Origin: Bacteriovorax sp037444575
GTDB taxonomy: Bacteria; Bdellovibrionota; Bacteriovoracia; Bacteriovoracales; Bacteriovoracaceae
DNA length: 64,000 bases
Assembly: GCA_037444575.1 (NCBI GenBank)
Contig: JBBIME010000007.1
Location: 262,493-326,492 of the forward strand
Reading direction: 5' to 3'
Shown here: positions 51,611 to 60,808 of the stretch, in pieces
Layout: each line of letters opens with the position of its first letter
Numbering within the stretch: the stretch's first letter is position 1
The notes under the pieces: model-generated
What the model was told of the DNA's origin: nothing
What the model saw: the letters and a program-made list of their open reading frames with translations, nothing else
Databases searched by the model: none
Translations under genes and position numbers: made by a program

Positions 51611-52858
51611 TTAGTCTTTTTCCAAAAAGTTTAAATTTTTAAGTTTTGGGGCCTTGAATGATGTAAAAATTACCACTAGAAGTGTCATTGTGCCACCAAA
51701 GACGACTGAAGGAACGACCCCTAGAAGCCTTGCCGCTAGTCCTGATTCAAAGGCACCTATTTCATTCGATGACCCAATAAAGATGGAGTTAACCGCATAG
51801 ACCTTCCCTTTCATATCAGCTGGAATAAGTGACTGCATGATTGTTCCGCGGACAACGACAGAAATATTATCGAAGGCTCCACTTAAGGCCAAAATGAAAA
51901 TTGAGAAATAGTAATTTTTGGAAATACCAAAAAGAATCATGCAGATCCCAAATCCAAAAACGGCCAATAATAATTTTTTTCCAGTATTTCTTATTGGAGG
52001 CCAATGAACAATGATTGCTGCCATTAAAAAAGATCCCAAGCTTGGAGCTGCCTTTAAAAAACCGAGACCGCTAGGTCCTACTTTTAAAATGTCGTTAGCA
52101 TAAATGGGAAGAAGAGCAACCGCTCCTCCAAATAAAACGGCAAACAAATCTAGCGAGATTGCTCCTAAAAAAATCTGACTACTAAACACAAAGTTTATTC
52201 CTGATTTTATAGAGTCAAGCATTGGAGCTTTCGGATCATTGGGACGCAAATGTGGCTTGGGAGAAATAAAAGAAAGAGCAATGATTGCGAGAAGAACAAA
52301 AAACGTGATCACAAGATATGCATTGTAAGAGATATACGCAAAAAGAAATCCACTTCCACCTGCCCCAAGCATAAAAGCAATTTGCCAAAGAGTTGAGTGC
52401 CACGATGTTGAGTTTACGTAATGCTCTTTAGGCACACATTCAGTCATGATGGAAAAAAGAGAAGGAGCAATTATCCCACGGGCAAATCCGCTCATAGCTA
52501 TAATTGTGTAGAGAACCCATACCTGATTTTTTAAAGCAATATGATAGGAGGTAAAATAGAGACCTAGGCTGCAAAGAAAAAGAACGGCCTGACAAGAAAA
52601 TACAATTTTTTTTCGATCGTATAAATCAGCAAAGTGCCCAGCAAATAAAGTCACCGAAAAATTGGGGATGATCTCCACTAATCCGATTAAACCCAAGGCC
52701 AGTGGATCATGAGTTATAGAGTAGATATGCCAACCCACAATCACCGATTGGATCTGTAAAGCTATCGTCATTAATGTTTTAACCATTATAAAGAAGCGGA
52801 AATCAGGAAATCTTATTGAGATGTAGGGATCAAGTTTTAAGGGCTTATCGTTTTTCAT
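51611..52858 (-). CDS. Major facilitator superfamily transporter (EntS-like)
   Basis: A 12-segment MFS protein of 415 residues. The conserved loop between segments 2 and 3 reads AGHFADLYDRKKIV, the family's GxxxDxxGRR-type motif. The N-terminal block YISIRFPDFRFF and the overall layout resemble the EntS/YfiS type of exporter. The substrate is not predictable. No ribosome site is seen; TACAAT ends six bases before the ATG, so it may be leaderless. It is divergent from the HD-GYP gene. Confidence 0.88.
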   Translation of the reverse strand: MKNDKPLKLDPYISIRFPDFRFFIMVKTLMTIALQIQSVIVGWHIYSITHDPLALGLIGLVEIIPNFSVTLFAGHFADLYDRKKIVFSCQAVLFLCSLGLYFTSYHIALKNQVWVLYTIIAMSGFARGIIAPSLFSIMTECVPKEHYVNSTSWHSTLWQIAFMLGAGGSGFLFAYISYNAYLVITFFVLLAIIALSFISPKPHLRPNDPKAPMLDSIKSGINFVFSSQIFLGAISLDLFAVLFGGAVALLPIYANDILKVGPSGLGFLKAAPSLGSFLMAAIIVHWPPIRNTGKKLLLAVFGFGICMILFGISKNYYFSIFILALSGAFDNISVVVRGTIMQSLIPADMKGKVYAVNSIFIGSSNEIGAFESGLAARLLGVVPSVVFGGTMTLLVVIFTSFKAPKLKNLNFLEKD

Positions 52859-52946
52859 TTCTGTATTGTAGCGGGGTTAGCGCTGATTGACCACAAAGGC
52901 CCAAAAATGTGATAAAATACGATAGAAAAACTAAAGTTTTATTCAC

Positions 52947-52973
52947 TCAAAGCCACCCTCTGCATGCCGATAC
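52947..52973 (+). promoter_or_regulatory. Sigma-28-like promoter candidate of the HD-GYP gene
   Basis: TCAA at 52947-52950, a 15-base spacer and GCCGATAC at 52966-52973 match TAAA-N15-GCCGATAA with one mismatch in each element. The start would fall at about 52980, on or just before the first ATG. Confidence 0.55.
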
Positions 52974-52979
52974 AGGTGT

Positions 52980-54128
52980 ATGACCAAAATGGGAAATAGC
53001 TTTTTTTCAATTTCTTTTGACCTCGTCGTTATCGATCGTCCGATTCCATACGATCTCTATATCAATTCATCGGCAAGTGAGAACAAAGAAAAATACGTTC
53101 GCATCTATCCAAAGAACGATACTTTGAGTTCGGCGGATTTAAAGATTTTTAAGAAAAAATACTTTCAACTTTATGTTCATGAATCTCAACGCGAACAATA
53201 CCTAAAGAGCCTCATCCATTGTAATGGCGTAAGCGATAATCAAAAATCTGAAATTATCAAAGAATCGGCCATTCATTATCTGGATAAACTATTCGATGCA
53301 GATAAAGAATTCACCACTGAAATTCTCTCTGAAACAATTCAAGGTTGTAAGACCACTGTTGAGTCAATGGTCGATGTAATTAAAGATTATGACGTTTCAA
53401 AACTTCAAAGCTTAATTGCCTCTTTGAGTTTTCATGATTTCTATACATATGACCACTCAATCAATGTTTCTATGTATTGTATTTCGCTCTTTAATGCTGC
53501 TAAACCAAATGCACCAAAAGAAGAAATTATACTCGCCGGTCTTGGCGGGCTTCTTCACGATATTGGAAAAGTAAATATCTCAACAGAGATTATCAATAAC
53601 CCGGACAAGCTCACAGACGAAGAATTTGACGTCATAAAAAAACATCCAAGTTATGGACGATGGCTTTTAGAAGAGAATGCCTGCCAATGTGAAGGCGTAA
53701 ACTTTAATATTCTTAAGCGAGTCGTTTACGAACATCATGAAAATTTCAATGGAACAGGTTATCCAAATAAAATATCGGGAGCAGATATTCATTTGCTTGC
53801 AAGAATAACGGCCATTGCTGATTTCTTCGATGCGATTACCACCAAGCGCTCTTATCACGATGTTCTTCCAACCGAAGATGCTATTGCAGTCATGTCAAAA
53901 GCAGTTGGAAAAAAACTCGATCCTCAATTGTTTGAAATTTTCACATCGAGTGTGAAGCAATTAGTGCTTACTGGAAAAGTAAACAAGGAACTTCCTGAAG
54001 ATTTCGATCCTTGCCAACCTCAAAACATTCTTCCTTTTAGAGCTCCGAAACCTAACTATAAAGTCGAAGGTTTTGGTGACCAGGAAAAACCTGTCCATTT
54101 TGGAAAAATAAAAAAGAAAGTTGGTTAA
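52980..54128 (+). CDS. HD-GYP domain protein (putative c-di-GMP phosphodiesterase)
   Basis: HD-GYP proteins hydrolyse cyclic di-GMP. The domain spans about residues 150-320: YDHSINVSMY, LLHDIGKVNI (the HD pair), KKHPSYGRWLL, HHENFNGTGYP (the GYP motif) and IADFFDAITTKRSYHD. The ligand residues look intact. The N-terminal 140 residues are a variable sensor-like region with no receiver signature. ATG 52980 may be leaderless from the sigma-28-like site; ATG 52989, with AGGTG ten bases upstream, is an alternative. The stop overlaps the convergent aminotransferase by four bases. Confidence 0.91.
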   Translation: MTKMGNSFFSISFDLVVIDRPIPYDLYINSSASENKEKYVRIYPKNDTLSSADLKIFKKKYFQLYVHESQREQYLKSLIHCNGVSDNQKSEIIKESAIHYLDKLFDADKEFTTEILSETIQGCKTTVESMVDVIKDYDVSKLQSLIASLSFHDFYTYDHSINVSMYCISLFNAAKPNAPKEEIILAGLGGLLHDIGKVNISTEIINNPDKLTDEEFDVIKKHPSYGRWLLEENACQCEGVNFNILKRVVYEHHENFNGTGYPNKISGADIHLLARITAIADFFDAITTKRSYHDVLPTEDAIAVMSKAVGKKLDPQLFEIFTSSVKQLVLTGKVNKELPEDFDPCQPQNILPFRAPKPNYKVEGFGDQEKPVHFGKIKKKVG

Positions 54129-55270
54129 CTGTCTAAGGCCTTGATCAACTCATTGACTTGAGCTTTAGTATTGAAGATATGAAAAGATAATCTGATATTT
54201 CCCTGGCGAACAGAAACATCCACATTGCGTTTTTTCAGTTCAGCTTCAAGAGCGATACTGTCAGCATTTGCGGCCTTCAAACAAACAATATTCCCCATGT
54301 GTTCAAGTGGAGTGACGAGTGAATATTTATCTTTAGGATAATTGGCCAGAAAGTAATCGCGAATTTCTGCATTATGCTTTTGAATGTTAGCTAGTCCCAT
54401 CTCTTTAAGAAAACTCAAACTTCCTTCAAGGCATCCAGAACAAAGCAAATTGGCCGCTTGTCCTCTATCGTACTGACGAGCTCCTGGAAGAGTCTCAGTT
54501 GTGTAATCTAAAAGATTATAAACTTGTTTTGAATTAGGACTTAAAATCCAATTCGCATTCAAATGATAAATTTGATCTTGAGCTCTTTGACTAAAGTAAG
54601 CAAAGGCGTGCCCATAAGGGCCTAGCATCCATTTATAAGACGAACATGTTAGAACATCTATATATGAAAGTTCTTCCGGTGTGATTTCTAAACCACCAAG
54701 GGCTTGGGTAACATCACAAACGAAGAAAATATTTTTTGATTTTAAATATTTCCCAATTGAAAGCAGATCTATTTTTTTACCTGTATCAAAGGCAACATAG
54801 GAGATGTTAAAAATTCTAGTTTGTGGGCTTAAATTTTTTTCAAGCCACTCTGGAGTTGGAACAACTTCCGAACCCAAATCCAATTTATCAAAATGAAATC
54901 TGCCATGTCTTTCAGCAAGCATCCAAGGCAAAATATTTGAAGGGTAATCTTTATTGATGGCCGCAACTCTATCACCTTTTGCAAAGATGAATCCATTGGC
55001 AACAATATTGACGACATCAGAAGAAGACGTTGAGTGAGTAATTGTGTCTGGGCTGACTTTGAGAAGATCAGCAAACTTCACTCGCAGCTTTTCAGAAATA
55101 CTCATCCAGTCGTCATAAGCGTAAAACGAAGGATCGAGCTCGCGATTCATGGCCGCAAGAATTGTATCCTTAGAACGCAAAGGACTTGGGCCAAAATAGG
55201 CTGCATTAAAATAAATCGAACTTAGTGAGGAGAACTCTTTTTCGATTAAGCTTTGTGTAGCTAAATCCAT
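54125..55270 (-). CDS. Class V aminotransferase-fold PLP enzyme
   Basis: A PLP-dependent enzyme of the cysteine desulfurase/isopenicillin-N epimerase-like group. The cofactor aspartate is in FVCDVTQALGG and the Schiff-base lysine in CSSYKWMLGPYG. THSTSSSDVVN near residue 80 binds the cofactor phosphate. At 381 residues it is complete. The substrate is not clear; the lack of an IscS-type catalytic cysteine loop argues against a housekeeping desulfurase. It follows secG by 7 bp at the end of the glycolytic run. Confidence 0.85.
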   Translation of the reverse strand: MDLATQSLIEKEFSSLSSIYFNAAYFGPSPLRSKDTILAAMNRELDPSFYAYDDWMSISEKLRVKFADLLKVSPDTITHSTSSSDVVNIVANGFIFAKGDRVAAINKDYPSNILPWMLAERHGRFHFDKLDLGSEVVPTPEWLEKNLSPQTRIFNISYVAFDTGKKIDLLSIGKYLKSKNIFFVCDVTQALGGLEITPEELSYIDVLTCSSYKWMLGPYGHAFAYFSQRAQDQIYHLNANWILSPNSKQVYNLLDYTTETLPGARQYDRGQAANLLCSGCLEGSLSFLKEMGLANIQKHNAEIRDYFLANYPKDKYSLVTPLEHMGNIVCLKAANADSIALEAELKKRNVDVSVRQGNIRLSFHIFNTKAQVNELIKALDS

Positions 55271-55277
55271 TGACTAC

Positions 55278-55685
55278 TTACTTTGTAGTTGTAGGCGCCG
55301 TTGTCGCCGGAGTTGTTGCTTTCGCAGCTGGTGCTGCTTGAGTTGCTTGAGTTGCTGGAGCTGCAGGTGCAGTTGGAGCTGCAGGAGCTGGCGCAGCCTT
55401 ATCTGTATTCAGCGGACGTGAAATTGGTTTTTCTGTATCTAATAATGATTTTTGATATTTTGTATCTTGCAAGCGAGCAAGAAGAATAGAATTTCCAAGG
55501 AAGATAATTGCAAGTACCGCAGTGATCTTAGTCATGATATTTCCGCGAGTTGAACTCGACATGATCGATTCACTTCCCGCTGCTGTCATTAACCCAGCCT
55601 CTGCTCCTTTACCAAATTGAAGAAGAACAGTGATGATAAGAAAAACTGAAGTGATCGCTTGAAGTATCATTAGAGATGTAGTCAT
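55278..55685 (-). CDS. secG: Preprotein translocase subunit SecG
   Basis: SecG is the small membrane partner of SecYE. Two membrane segments (about 5-23 and 52-70) flank the conserved cytosolic loop LLQFGKGAEAGLMTAAGSESIMSSSTRG. The C-terminal tail after about residue 90 is an Ala/Pro/Thr/Gln-rich low-complexity extension of about 45 residues, ending in Thr/Lys. The position after tpiA repeats the common gap-pgk-tpiA-secG order. GGAATGGA precedes the ATG. Confidence 0.92.
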   Translation of the reverse strand: MTTSLMILQAITSVFLIITVLLQFGKGAEAGLMTAAGSESIMSSSTRGNIMTKITAVLAIIFLGNSILLARLQDTKYQKSLLDTEKPISRPLNTDKAAPAPAAPTAPAAPATQATQAAPAAKATTPATTAPTTTK

Positions 55686-55749
55686 GTTTATCCATTCCTT
55701 AATAAAAAATAGTTCTAATTAAATAGCAGACTTCTGCCTATCTCGCAAC

Positions 55750-56505
55750 TTATCTGGCAACACTTGCACTGGTGCACAGTGCCCTAAAATCTGCTGCCTT
55801 TAGGCTTGCCCCACCCACAAGAGCACCGTCGATATTTTCTTTTGCTAGCAGCGAGTCGATATTGTCCGGCTTCACAGAACCTCCGTATAAAATAACAGTG
55901 CTATCAGCGTTCATTGCTAATTTCGAACGGATAAAAGCATGTGCTTCCTCTGCTTGTTCAGCCGATGCAACTTTTCCAGTTCCGATGGCCCAAACAGGTT
56001 CGTAGGCAATAAGTAGAAGATGGGCCTTATCACTTGGAATATTTTTTAAACCTTCAGTTATTTGTTTTTCTAAAACACTAAAAGTTAAATCAGCTTCTCT
56101 CTCGGCCAGTGTTTCTCCCACACAATAAATAACTTTCAATCCATGTTTTAATACAGCCAGAACTTTCTTATTTAAAAGTTCATTATCTTCTTTATAGATC
56201 GTTCTTCTTTCTGAGTGACCGATAATTACGAACTCTGCTCCGATATCGGCCAGAGCAAGTGGAGAAATTTCTCCAGTAAAGGCACCTGAATCGTGCTCAC
56301 AACAATTTTGAGCGCCGATTTGAATTGAACCAGTCGTAAACGCGATCTCTTTTAAAATAGGAATATGAAGAGCTTGTGGAGCAATCCATGCTTTGCATTT
56401 TAACTCCATTTTCATTTTACTCATCTCTACAAAAAAATTGCTGATCTCATGTAGAGTCTGATTCATCTTCCAGTTACCAACGATGTGTATTTCGCGTTTT
56501 TTCAT
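55750..56505 (-). CDS. tpiA: Triosephosphate isomerase
   Basis: A glycolytic TIM-barrel enzyme interconverting dihydroxyacetone phosphate and glyceraldehyde-3-phosphate. Catalytic residues are in VGNWKMN (Lys), FVIIGHSERR (His) and AYEPVWAIGTGK (Glu), and the phosphate-binding YGGSVKPDN and GALVGGASL blocks are present. Length is 251. AAGG precedes the ATG, nine bp after the pgk stop. Confidence 0.97.
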   Translation of the reverse strand: MKKREIHIVGNWKMNQTLHEISNFFVEMSKMKMELKCKAWIAPQALHIPILKEIAFTTGSIQIGAQNCCEHDSGAFTGEISPLALADIGAEFVIIGHSERRTIYKEDNELLNKKVLAVLKHGLKVIYCVGETLAEREADLTFSVLEKQITEGLKNIPSDKAHLLLIAYEPVWAIGTGKVASAEQAEEAHAFIRSKLAMNADSTVILYGGSVKPDNIDSLLAKENIDGALVGGASLKAADFRALCTSASVAR

Positions 56506-56514
56506 AATGCAACC

Positions 56515-57714
56515 TTAATCTATACCAAACTTCAGTGCCTGAATTCCAGGAAGAGATCCATTCTCGATGTACTCAAGACTTGCTCCACCACCAGTTGAGA
56601 TGTGAGACATTTTTGAAGCTAGCCCTGATTGATGAACAGCTGCTACTGAGTCTCCGCCACCAACTAAAGTGAAAGCGTGAAGATTTGATAATGTCTTAGC
56701 GATACCAAAAGTTCCTTTTGCAAAACTAGGATTTTCAAAAAGTCCCATTGGACCATTCCATAAAACAGTCTTCGCATTTCTAAGGTAGTCAGTATAATTT
56801 TGAAGAGTCGAAGGACCGATATCTAATCCCATTTTTCCATCTGGAATATTAACTTGTCCTAGATCTTCAGGCGCGCCTCCAAAAGTAGCTGACACAATAT
56901 GATCACTTGGAAGAACGATTTTTCCTTTTGACGGAGTTCCTAGAATTCTTCTAGCAAGTGCCACATCTTCATCAGAACAAAGTGATGTTCCAACAGTGTG
57001 ACCTTGAGCTTTTAAGAAAGGATAGGCCATCGCTCCACCGATAAGTAATTTATCAACAGAAATTAAAAGGCTATCGATAATTTTAATTTTATCTGAAACT
57101 TTTGCACCACCAACGATAGCTACAAATGGCTTCGTTGGATCGTGAACAACTTTATCAAGAGATTCAACTTCACGCTTTAAAAGAAGCCCGCCATACGCTT
57201 TGTTTTTAAAGAAGGCATTGATCTCATATGTTGAAGCATGCTTTCTGTGAGCAGCTCCGAAAGCATCAAAAACAAATACATCGCCATAGGTTGAAAGCGT
57301 TCTAGCAAAATCGCGATCATTAGCTTCTTCTTCAGGATGAAAACGAAGATTTTGAAGCATAATAATTTTTGGTTCATTTAAAGTAAGAAGTGTTTTAATT
57401 CCACGATCAAGTGCCGTCTCAGTTAAAACAACTTCCTGCCCTAATTTTTCCGCTAGGTATTTAGCTACAGGCTCTAATGAATACTTTGGATCAATTCCTT
57501 TTGGTCTTCCGAAGTGGCTCATCAAAATAAGTTTTTTTGGTTTATGGGCCAATATCGCCTGAATTGTTTCAATGGCCTCATCAACACGAGTTGTATCGCT
57601 GATCTTTGTTGGATCATTTTTATCCATCGGCACATTGAAATCAAATCTCGCTAAAACTTTTTTGTCTTTTGCTAAGCTTCCAAAACTTTCATCAGTGATG
57701 TATTTTAAGGCCAT
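56515..57714 (-). CDS. pgk: Phosphoglycerate kinase
   Basis: A glycolytic enzyme that transfers the acyl phosphate of 1,3-bisphosphoglycerate to ADP. It has the N-terminal RFDFNVPMD, MSHFGRPKG and the C-terminal nucleotide-binding GGGDSVAAV. At 399 residues it is complete. It starts three bp after the gap stop with AAAGGAC upstream, within the gap-pgk-tpiA-secG run. Confidence 0.97.
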   Translation of the reverse strand: MALKYITDESFGSLAKDKKVLARFDFNVPMDKNDPTKISDTTRVDEAIETIQAILAHKPKKLILMSHFGRPKGIDPKYSLEPVAKYLAEKLGQEVVLTETALDRGIKTLLTLNEPKIIMLQNLRFHPEEEANDRDFARTLSTYGDVFVFDAFGAAHRKHASTYEINAFFKNKAYGGLLLKREVESLDKVVHDPTKPFVAIVGGAKVSDKIKIIDSLLISVDKLLIGGAMAYPFLKAQGHTVGTSLCSDEDVALARRILGTPSKGKIVLPSDHIVSATFGGAPEDLGQVNIPDGKMGLDIGPSTLQNYTDYLRNAKTVLWNGPMGLFENPSFAKGTFGIAKTLSNLHAFTLVGGGDSVAAVHQSGLASKMSHISTGGGASLEYIENGSLPGIQALKFGID

Positions 57715-57717
57715 GAA

Positions 57718-58731
57718 TTAAAGTCCTTTGCTCGCAATGAATTTTACTAAATCTAATACTCTATTAGAAAAACCACACTCATTGTCATACCAAGACACAA
57801 GTTTCACTGTATTACCAATAACATTTGTTAGACTAGCGTCTACACATGAAGAATGCTTCATTCCCATGTAATCAACAGACACGAGTTCGTCTGTTTCATA
57901 ACGAAGAATGCCTTTTAAGTAAGTATCCGCTGCTTCTTTTAAAGCGGCGTTGATTTCTTGTTTAGAAGCTGGCTTTTTTAGAGTCGCTGTTAAATCTGTT
58001 AATGAAACGTTTGGAGTTGGAACACGAACTGCGTATCCATCAAGTTTTCCTTTTAGTTCTGGAATGATTTCTCCAACTGTTTTCGCTGCTCCTGTAGTAG
58101 TAGGAATCATTGATACAGCTGCCGCTCTTGCTCTTCTTGGATCAGTGTGTGATCCATCAAGAAGCATCTGATCAGATGTATACGAGTGAACAGTAGTCAT
58201 GAAACCATTTTCAATTCCAAATTTATCATGAAGAACTTTTGCAATTGGAGCAAGACAGTTTGTTGTACAGCTTGCGTTTGAAACGATGTGGTGTTTAGTT
58301 GCATCGTAAGTATTGTTATTAATTCCCATAACAAATGTAGCATCTAGATCTTTTCCAGGAGCACACATAATAACTTTTTTAACAGTGCCTTTCATATGCT
58401 TACCTAGACCTGGCTTATCTTTAAAGATCCCAGTTGCATCGATAACAACCTGAACTCCTAGATCACTCCAAGGAATCTCGGAAGGGTCGCGTAATGCAAA
58501 AAACTTAATTGCTTTACCGTTAATGATAAGATTATCACCTTCAAGTTTAGCTTCATGATTAAAGCGTCCATGAACAGAATCGTATTTTAATAAATGAAGA
58601 TATTCTGCAGCTGATCCTGGATTGTTTACTGCTACGATTTCAAAATCATTTTCCGCTCGATTAAAATACTCGCGAAGAACTGTACGTCCGATTCTTCCCA
58701 TTCCATTAATTGCGACTTTAGCTTTAGTCAT
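57718..58731 (-). CDS. gap: Glyceraldehyde-3-phosphate dehydrogenase
   Basis: NAD-dependent glycolytic enzyme. The N-terminus KVAINGMGRIGRTVLREYF is the NAD fold, the catalytic cysteine is in SNASCTTNCLAP and the histidine in TTVHSYTSDQ. The open frame continues back to 58944 but those residues are unlike the family. The ATG at 58731, with GGAGG just upstream, gives the standard start MTKAKVAINGMGRIGR and 337 residues. It is first in the gap-pgk-tpiA-secG run; its upstream region shares a 15-bp palindrome with the divergent exoribonuclease gene. Confidence 0.97.
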   Translation of the reverse strand: MTKAKVAINGMGRIGRTVLREYFNRAENDFEIVAVNNPGSAAEYLHLLKYDSVHGRFNHEAKLEGDNLIINGKAIKFFALRDPSEIPWSDLGVQVVIDATGIFKDKPGLGKHMKGTVKKVIMCAPGKDLDATFVMGINNNTYDATKHHIVSNASCTTNCLAPIAKVLHDKFGIENGFMTTVHSYTSDQMLLDGSHTDPRRARAAAVSMIPTTTGAAKTVGEIIPELKGKLDGYAVRVPTPNVSLTDLTATLKKPASKQEINAALKEAADTYLKGILRYETDELVSVDYMGMKHSSCVDASLTNVIGNTVKLVSWYDNECGFSNRVLDLVKFIASKGL

Positions 58732-58790
58732 AGGACCTCCTAAGGCAGATATAATTACGTTTCTAGAATTCATCATTTTTTTGATTGCCT

Positions 58791-58805
58791 TAATATGCCA
58801 TATTA
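58791..58805. promoter_or_regulatory. Palindrome between gap and the exoribonuclease gene
   Basis: TAATATG-C-CATATTA is a perfect 7-1-7 palindrome in the 112-bp divergent intergenic region between gap and the YhaM-like gene. Its position fits an operator for a dimeric regulator. Confidence 0.45.
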
Positions 58806-58843
58806 GCGAAGAATTGAATAGCTTAATTCGCCAAGGAGTTCTC

Positions 58844-59920
58844 TTGAACAAAACGCAGTTTATTTCGCAACTCAGTACTAAAGAAGAGGTGCTCTCACCC
58901 TTTTTAGTCAAATACATAGCTACGGCCTCTGGCAAAGATGGCAAAAGTTACTTGAATGTTATTTTGGTAGATAATACTGGCGAAATAGAGGCGCGCAAAT
59001 GGCAAGGTGCAGAGCTGGCGATACAAAAAATAAGTCCTGGCGATGTAGTTGTGGTCAGCGGCAAAGTGAATCTCTTCCAAGGGAGAATTCAGCTTATCAT
59101 TCAAGAAATGAGCAAGTTAGAAGAAGGGCAATTTAGACGCGAAGATTATGTTCAAAAGGCAGGAACGGCTCCGGAGAAAATGTTTAATGAGCTTCTTGCT
59201 ATCGTCAATTCACTTGAGGAAGTCTATATCCGAGATCTACTTCTGATGATCTTAAATGATTTTGAAATTTCAAGAAGACTTAAAGTTTGGCAAGCTGGGA
59301 AATCCATTCATCACGCTTACCAATCCGGACTTCTTGAACATATTCTTTCCTGCACTCAACTAGCAAACACACTCTCTCTTCACTACAAAGTAAATCGATC
59401 GTATGTGGTGGCAGGTTGTGTACTCCATGACCTCTGCAAAATTTATGAGCTCACAGAGGGGCCGGTTGTCGATTATACAGAAGAGGGAAAGCTTATTGGC
59501 CATTTAGTAAAAGGTCTTGAAATTGTCGATCACTACGCAGGGAAAATTAAAACTTTTCCATACAGCGTGAAAACACATATCAAACATATTCTGCTCTCTC
59601 ATCATGGTGAATACGAATACGGTTCGCCAAAAATTCCCAATACCAGCGAAGCCTATTTGGTTCATTTGATCGATCTAATGGACTCGAAAATGAGCTCGTT
59701 TGAACAAGTTAAAAAAACTGATCCAAGTATCAATAATTGGAGTGGTTTTATTAAACATCTGGATCGACTTGTTTATAAAAGCGAATTGCCTTCTTTCTTA
59801 AATTATTTAAGCGAAGAGAACAATTCTTCATCTGAAAACTCGGCAAAAACAAAAAACAAAGAAAAAAGTAACTCAACGGCCTTTGGAAATCTCCTTAAAG
59901 ATTTTAAAGTTACTGAATAA
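58844..59920 (+). CDS. YhaM-type 3'-5' exoribonuclease (OB-fold plus HD domain)
   Basis: The N-terminal OB-fold nucleic-acid domain (about 10-90: GKSYLNVILVDNTGEIEARKW, then GDVVVVSGKVNLFQGRIQL) is followed by an HD hydrolase domain. HHAYQSGLLEHILS lies near residue 155, VLHDLCKIYE near 194 and LLSHHGEYEYGSPKIPNTSEAYLVHLIDLMDSK later. This domain pair is that of Bacillus YhaM, a Mn-dependent 3'-5' exonuclease. The TTG at 58844 is chosen because AAGGAG lies five bases upstream; the longer frame crosses the gap promoter region. The tail after about 325 is Ser/Asn/Lys-rich. Confidence 0.88.
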   Translation: MNKTQFISQLSTKEEVLSPFLVKYIATASGKDGKSYLNVILVDNTGEIEARKWQGAELAIQKISPGDVVVVSGKVNLFQGRIQLIIQEMSKLEEGQFRREDYVQKAGTAPEKMFNELLAIVNSLEEVYIRDLLLMILNDFEISRRLKVWQAGKSIHHAYQSGLLEHILSCTQLANTLSLHYKVNRSYVVAGCVLHDLCKIYELTEGPVVDYTEEGKLIGHLVKGLEIVDHYAGKIKTFPYSVKTHIKHILLSHHGEYEYGSPKIPNTSEAYLVHLIDLMDSKMSSFEQVKKTDPSINNWSGFIKHLDRLVYKSELPSFLNYLSEENNSSSENSAKTKNKEKSNSTAFGNLLKDFKVTE

Positions 59921-60022
59921 GAGGAAATTTATTTATACTCTCTTTGATTTTTGTGACAAGATTTCTTAATAGAAGGAAAATCTCTTCACTTTTTTATAAT
60001 TTTGATCTTAAATTTTATATAT

Positions 60023-60730
60023 ATGAAACATGTACTTTATATCGACGACAACGAAGCAAACTTAGCCGTTTTTAAAGAGAATTTCTCAAAACATTTTGAG
60101 ATCACAACCTCTAATAATCCGCTAAACATTTTCAATCTTTTAGAGGCAAGAAAATTTGATCTCATTCTCCTAGACATTCACATGCCAGAGAGAGACGGAT
60201 TTCAAGTTCTAAAAGAAATCAATGAGTCTCGGTTTTCAAATGTCCCAGTTATCATGTTCACATCTGATGAACTTCAAATGGTTCGCTACAAGGCCCTTGC
60301 CTCTCAAGCCTGTGACATCATCTATAGAACACTTTCAGATGAAGAAATTAAATTGAGGATCTTAAATAAGATCAATCTTTTTTCAAAAGGAAGTGCAGAA
60401 AAAAAACATCTCACTTTGGGAAAACTCAGTTTAAATCTTGAAACGCTTGAAGCTTTTCATCAATCAGTGAATCTCAATCTCACTCCGATTGAATTTAAAA
60501 TTCTTGCGTCCCTTATCAAGAGCTATCCTCAAAAAATCTCTCGTGAAACCATGGTTAAAAAAGCATGGAACACCACCAGCGTTCAAGACAGAACAGTGAA
60601 CACTCACCTTACCAATCTTAGAAATAAGCTTCCTCGAGATGAATTTGTAATCGAATCTCCACGCGGGACAGGAATCGTTCTTAGAAAGGCTGAAGATTCA
60701 GAAGGTGATGATTCAACTTCATTACATTAG
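60023..60730 (+). CDS. OmpR/PhoB-family response regulator
   Basis: A receiver domain (residues 1-115) has the acidic pair DD in YIDDNEANL, the phosphoacceptor Asp in ILLDIHMPERDG and MFTSDE as the switch strand. The usual late lysine region reads IIYRTLSDEE, so the conserved KP is missing. The C-terminal winged helix (about 130-230) shows LTPIEFKILASL and VNTHLTNLRNKL, then SPRGTGIVL. ATG 60023 gives the standard MKHVLYIDDNE; an ATG at 60002 would add seven residues. No ribosome site is visible. No histidine kinase lies in the window, so its partner is elsewhere. Confidence 0.88.
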   Translation: MKHVLYIDDNEANLAVFKENFSKHFEITTSNNPLNIFNLLEARKFDLILLDIHMPERDGFQVLKEINESRFSNVPVIMFTSDELQMVRYKALASQACDIIYRTLSDEEIKLRILNKINLFSKGSAEKKHLTLGKLSLNLETLEAFHQSVNLNLTPIEFKILASLIKSYPQKISRETMVKKAWNTTSVQDRTVNTHLTNLRNKLPRDEFVIESPRGTGIVLRKAEDSEGDDSTSLH

Positions 60731-60795
60731 TATTTTGCTCACTTATTTTTACTAGGGCAAGTTTACCTATCCTTCTGCGAAGGACCTTTGCATCA

Positions 60796-60801
60796 TATAA
60801 T
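60796..60801 (+). promoter_or_regulatory. -10 element suggesting a leaderless transcript
   Basis: A perfect TATAAT ends eight bases before the ATG at 60809, so transcription would begin at or next to the start codon. No ribosome site and no clear -35 are seen. Confidence 0.45.
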
Positions 60802-60808
60802 CTTCTTT

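Noticed and set aside
58732..58944. N-terminal extension of gap by 71 residues
   Set aside because: The added residues are unlike GAPDH, cross the divergent promoter region, and a GGAGG site marks the ATG at 58731.
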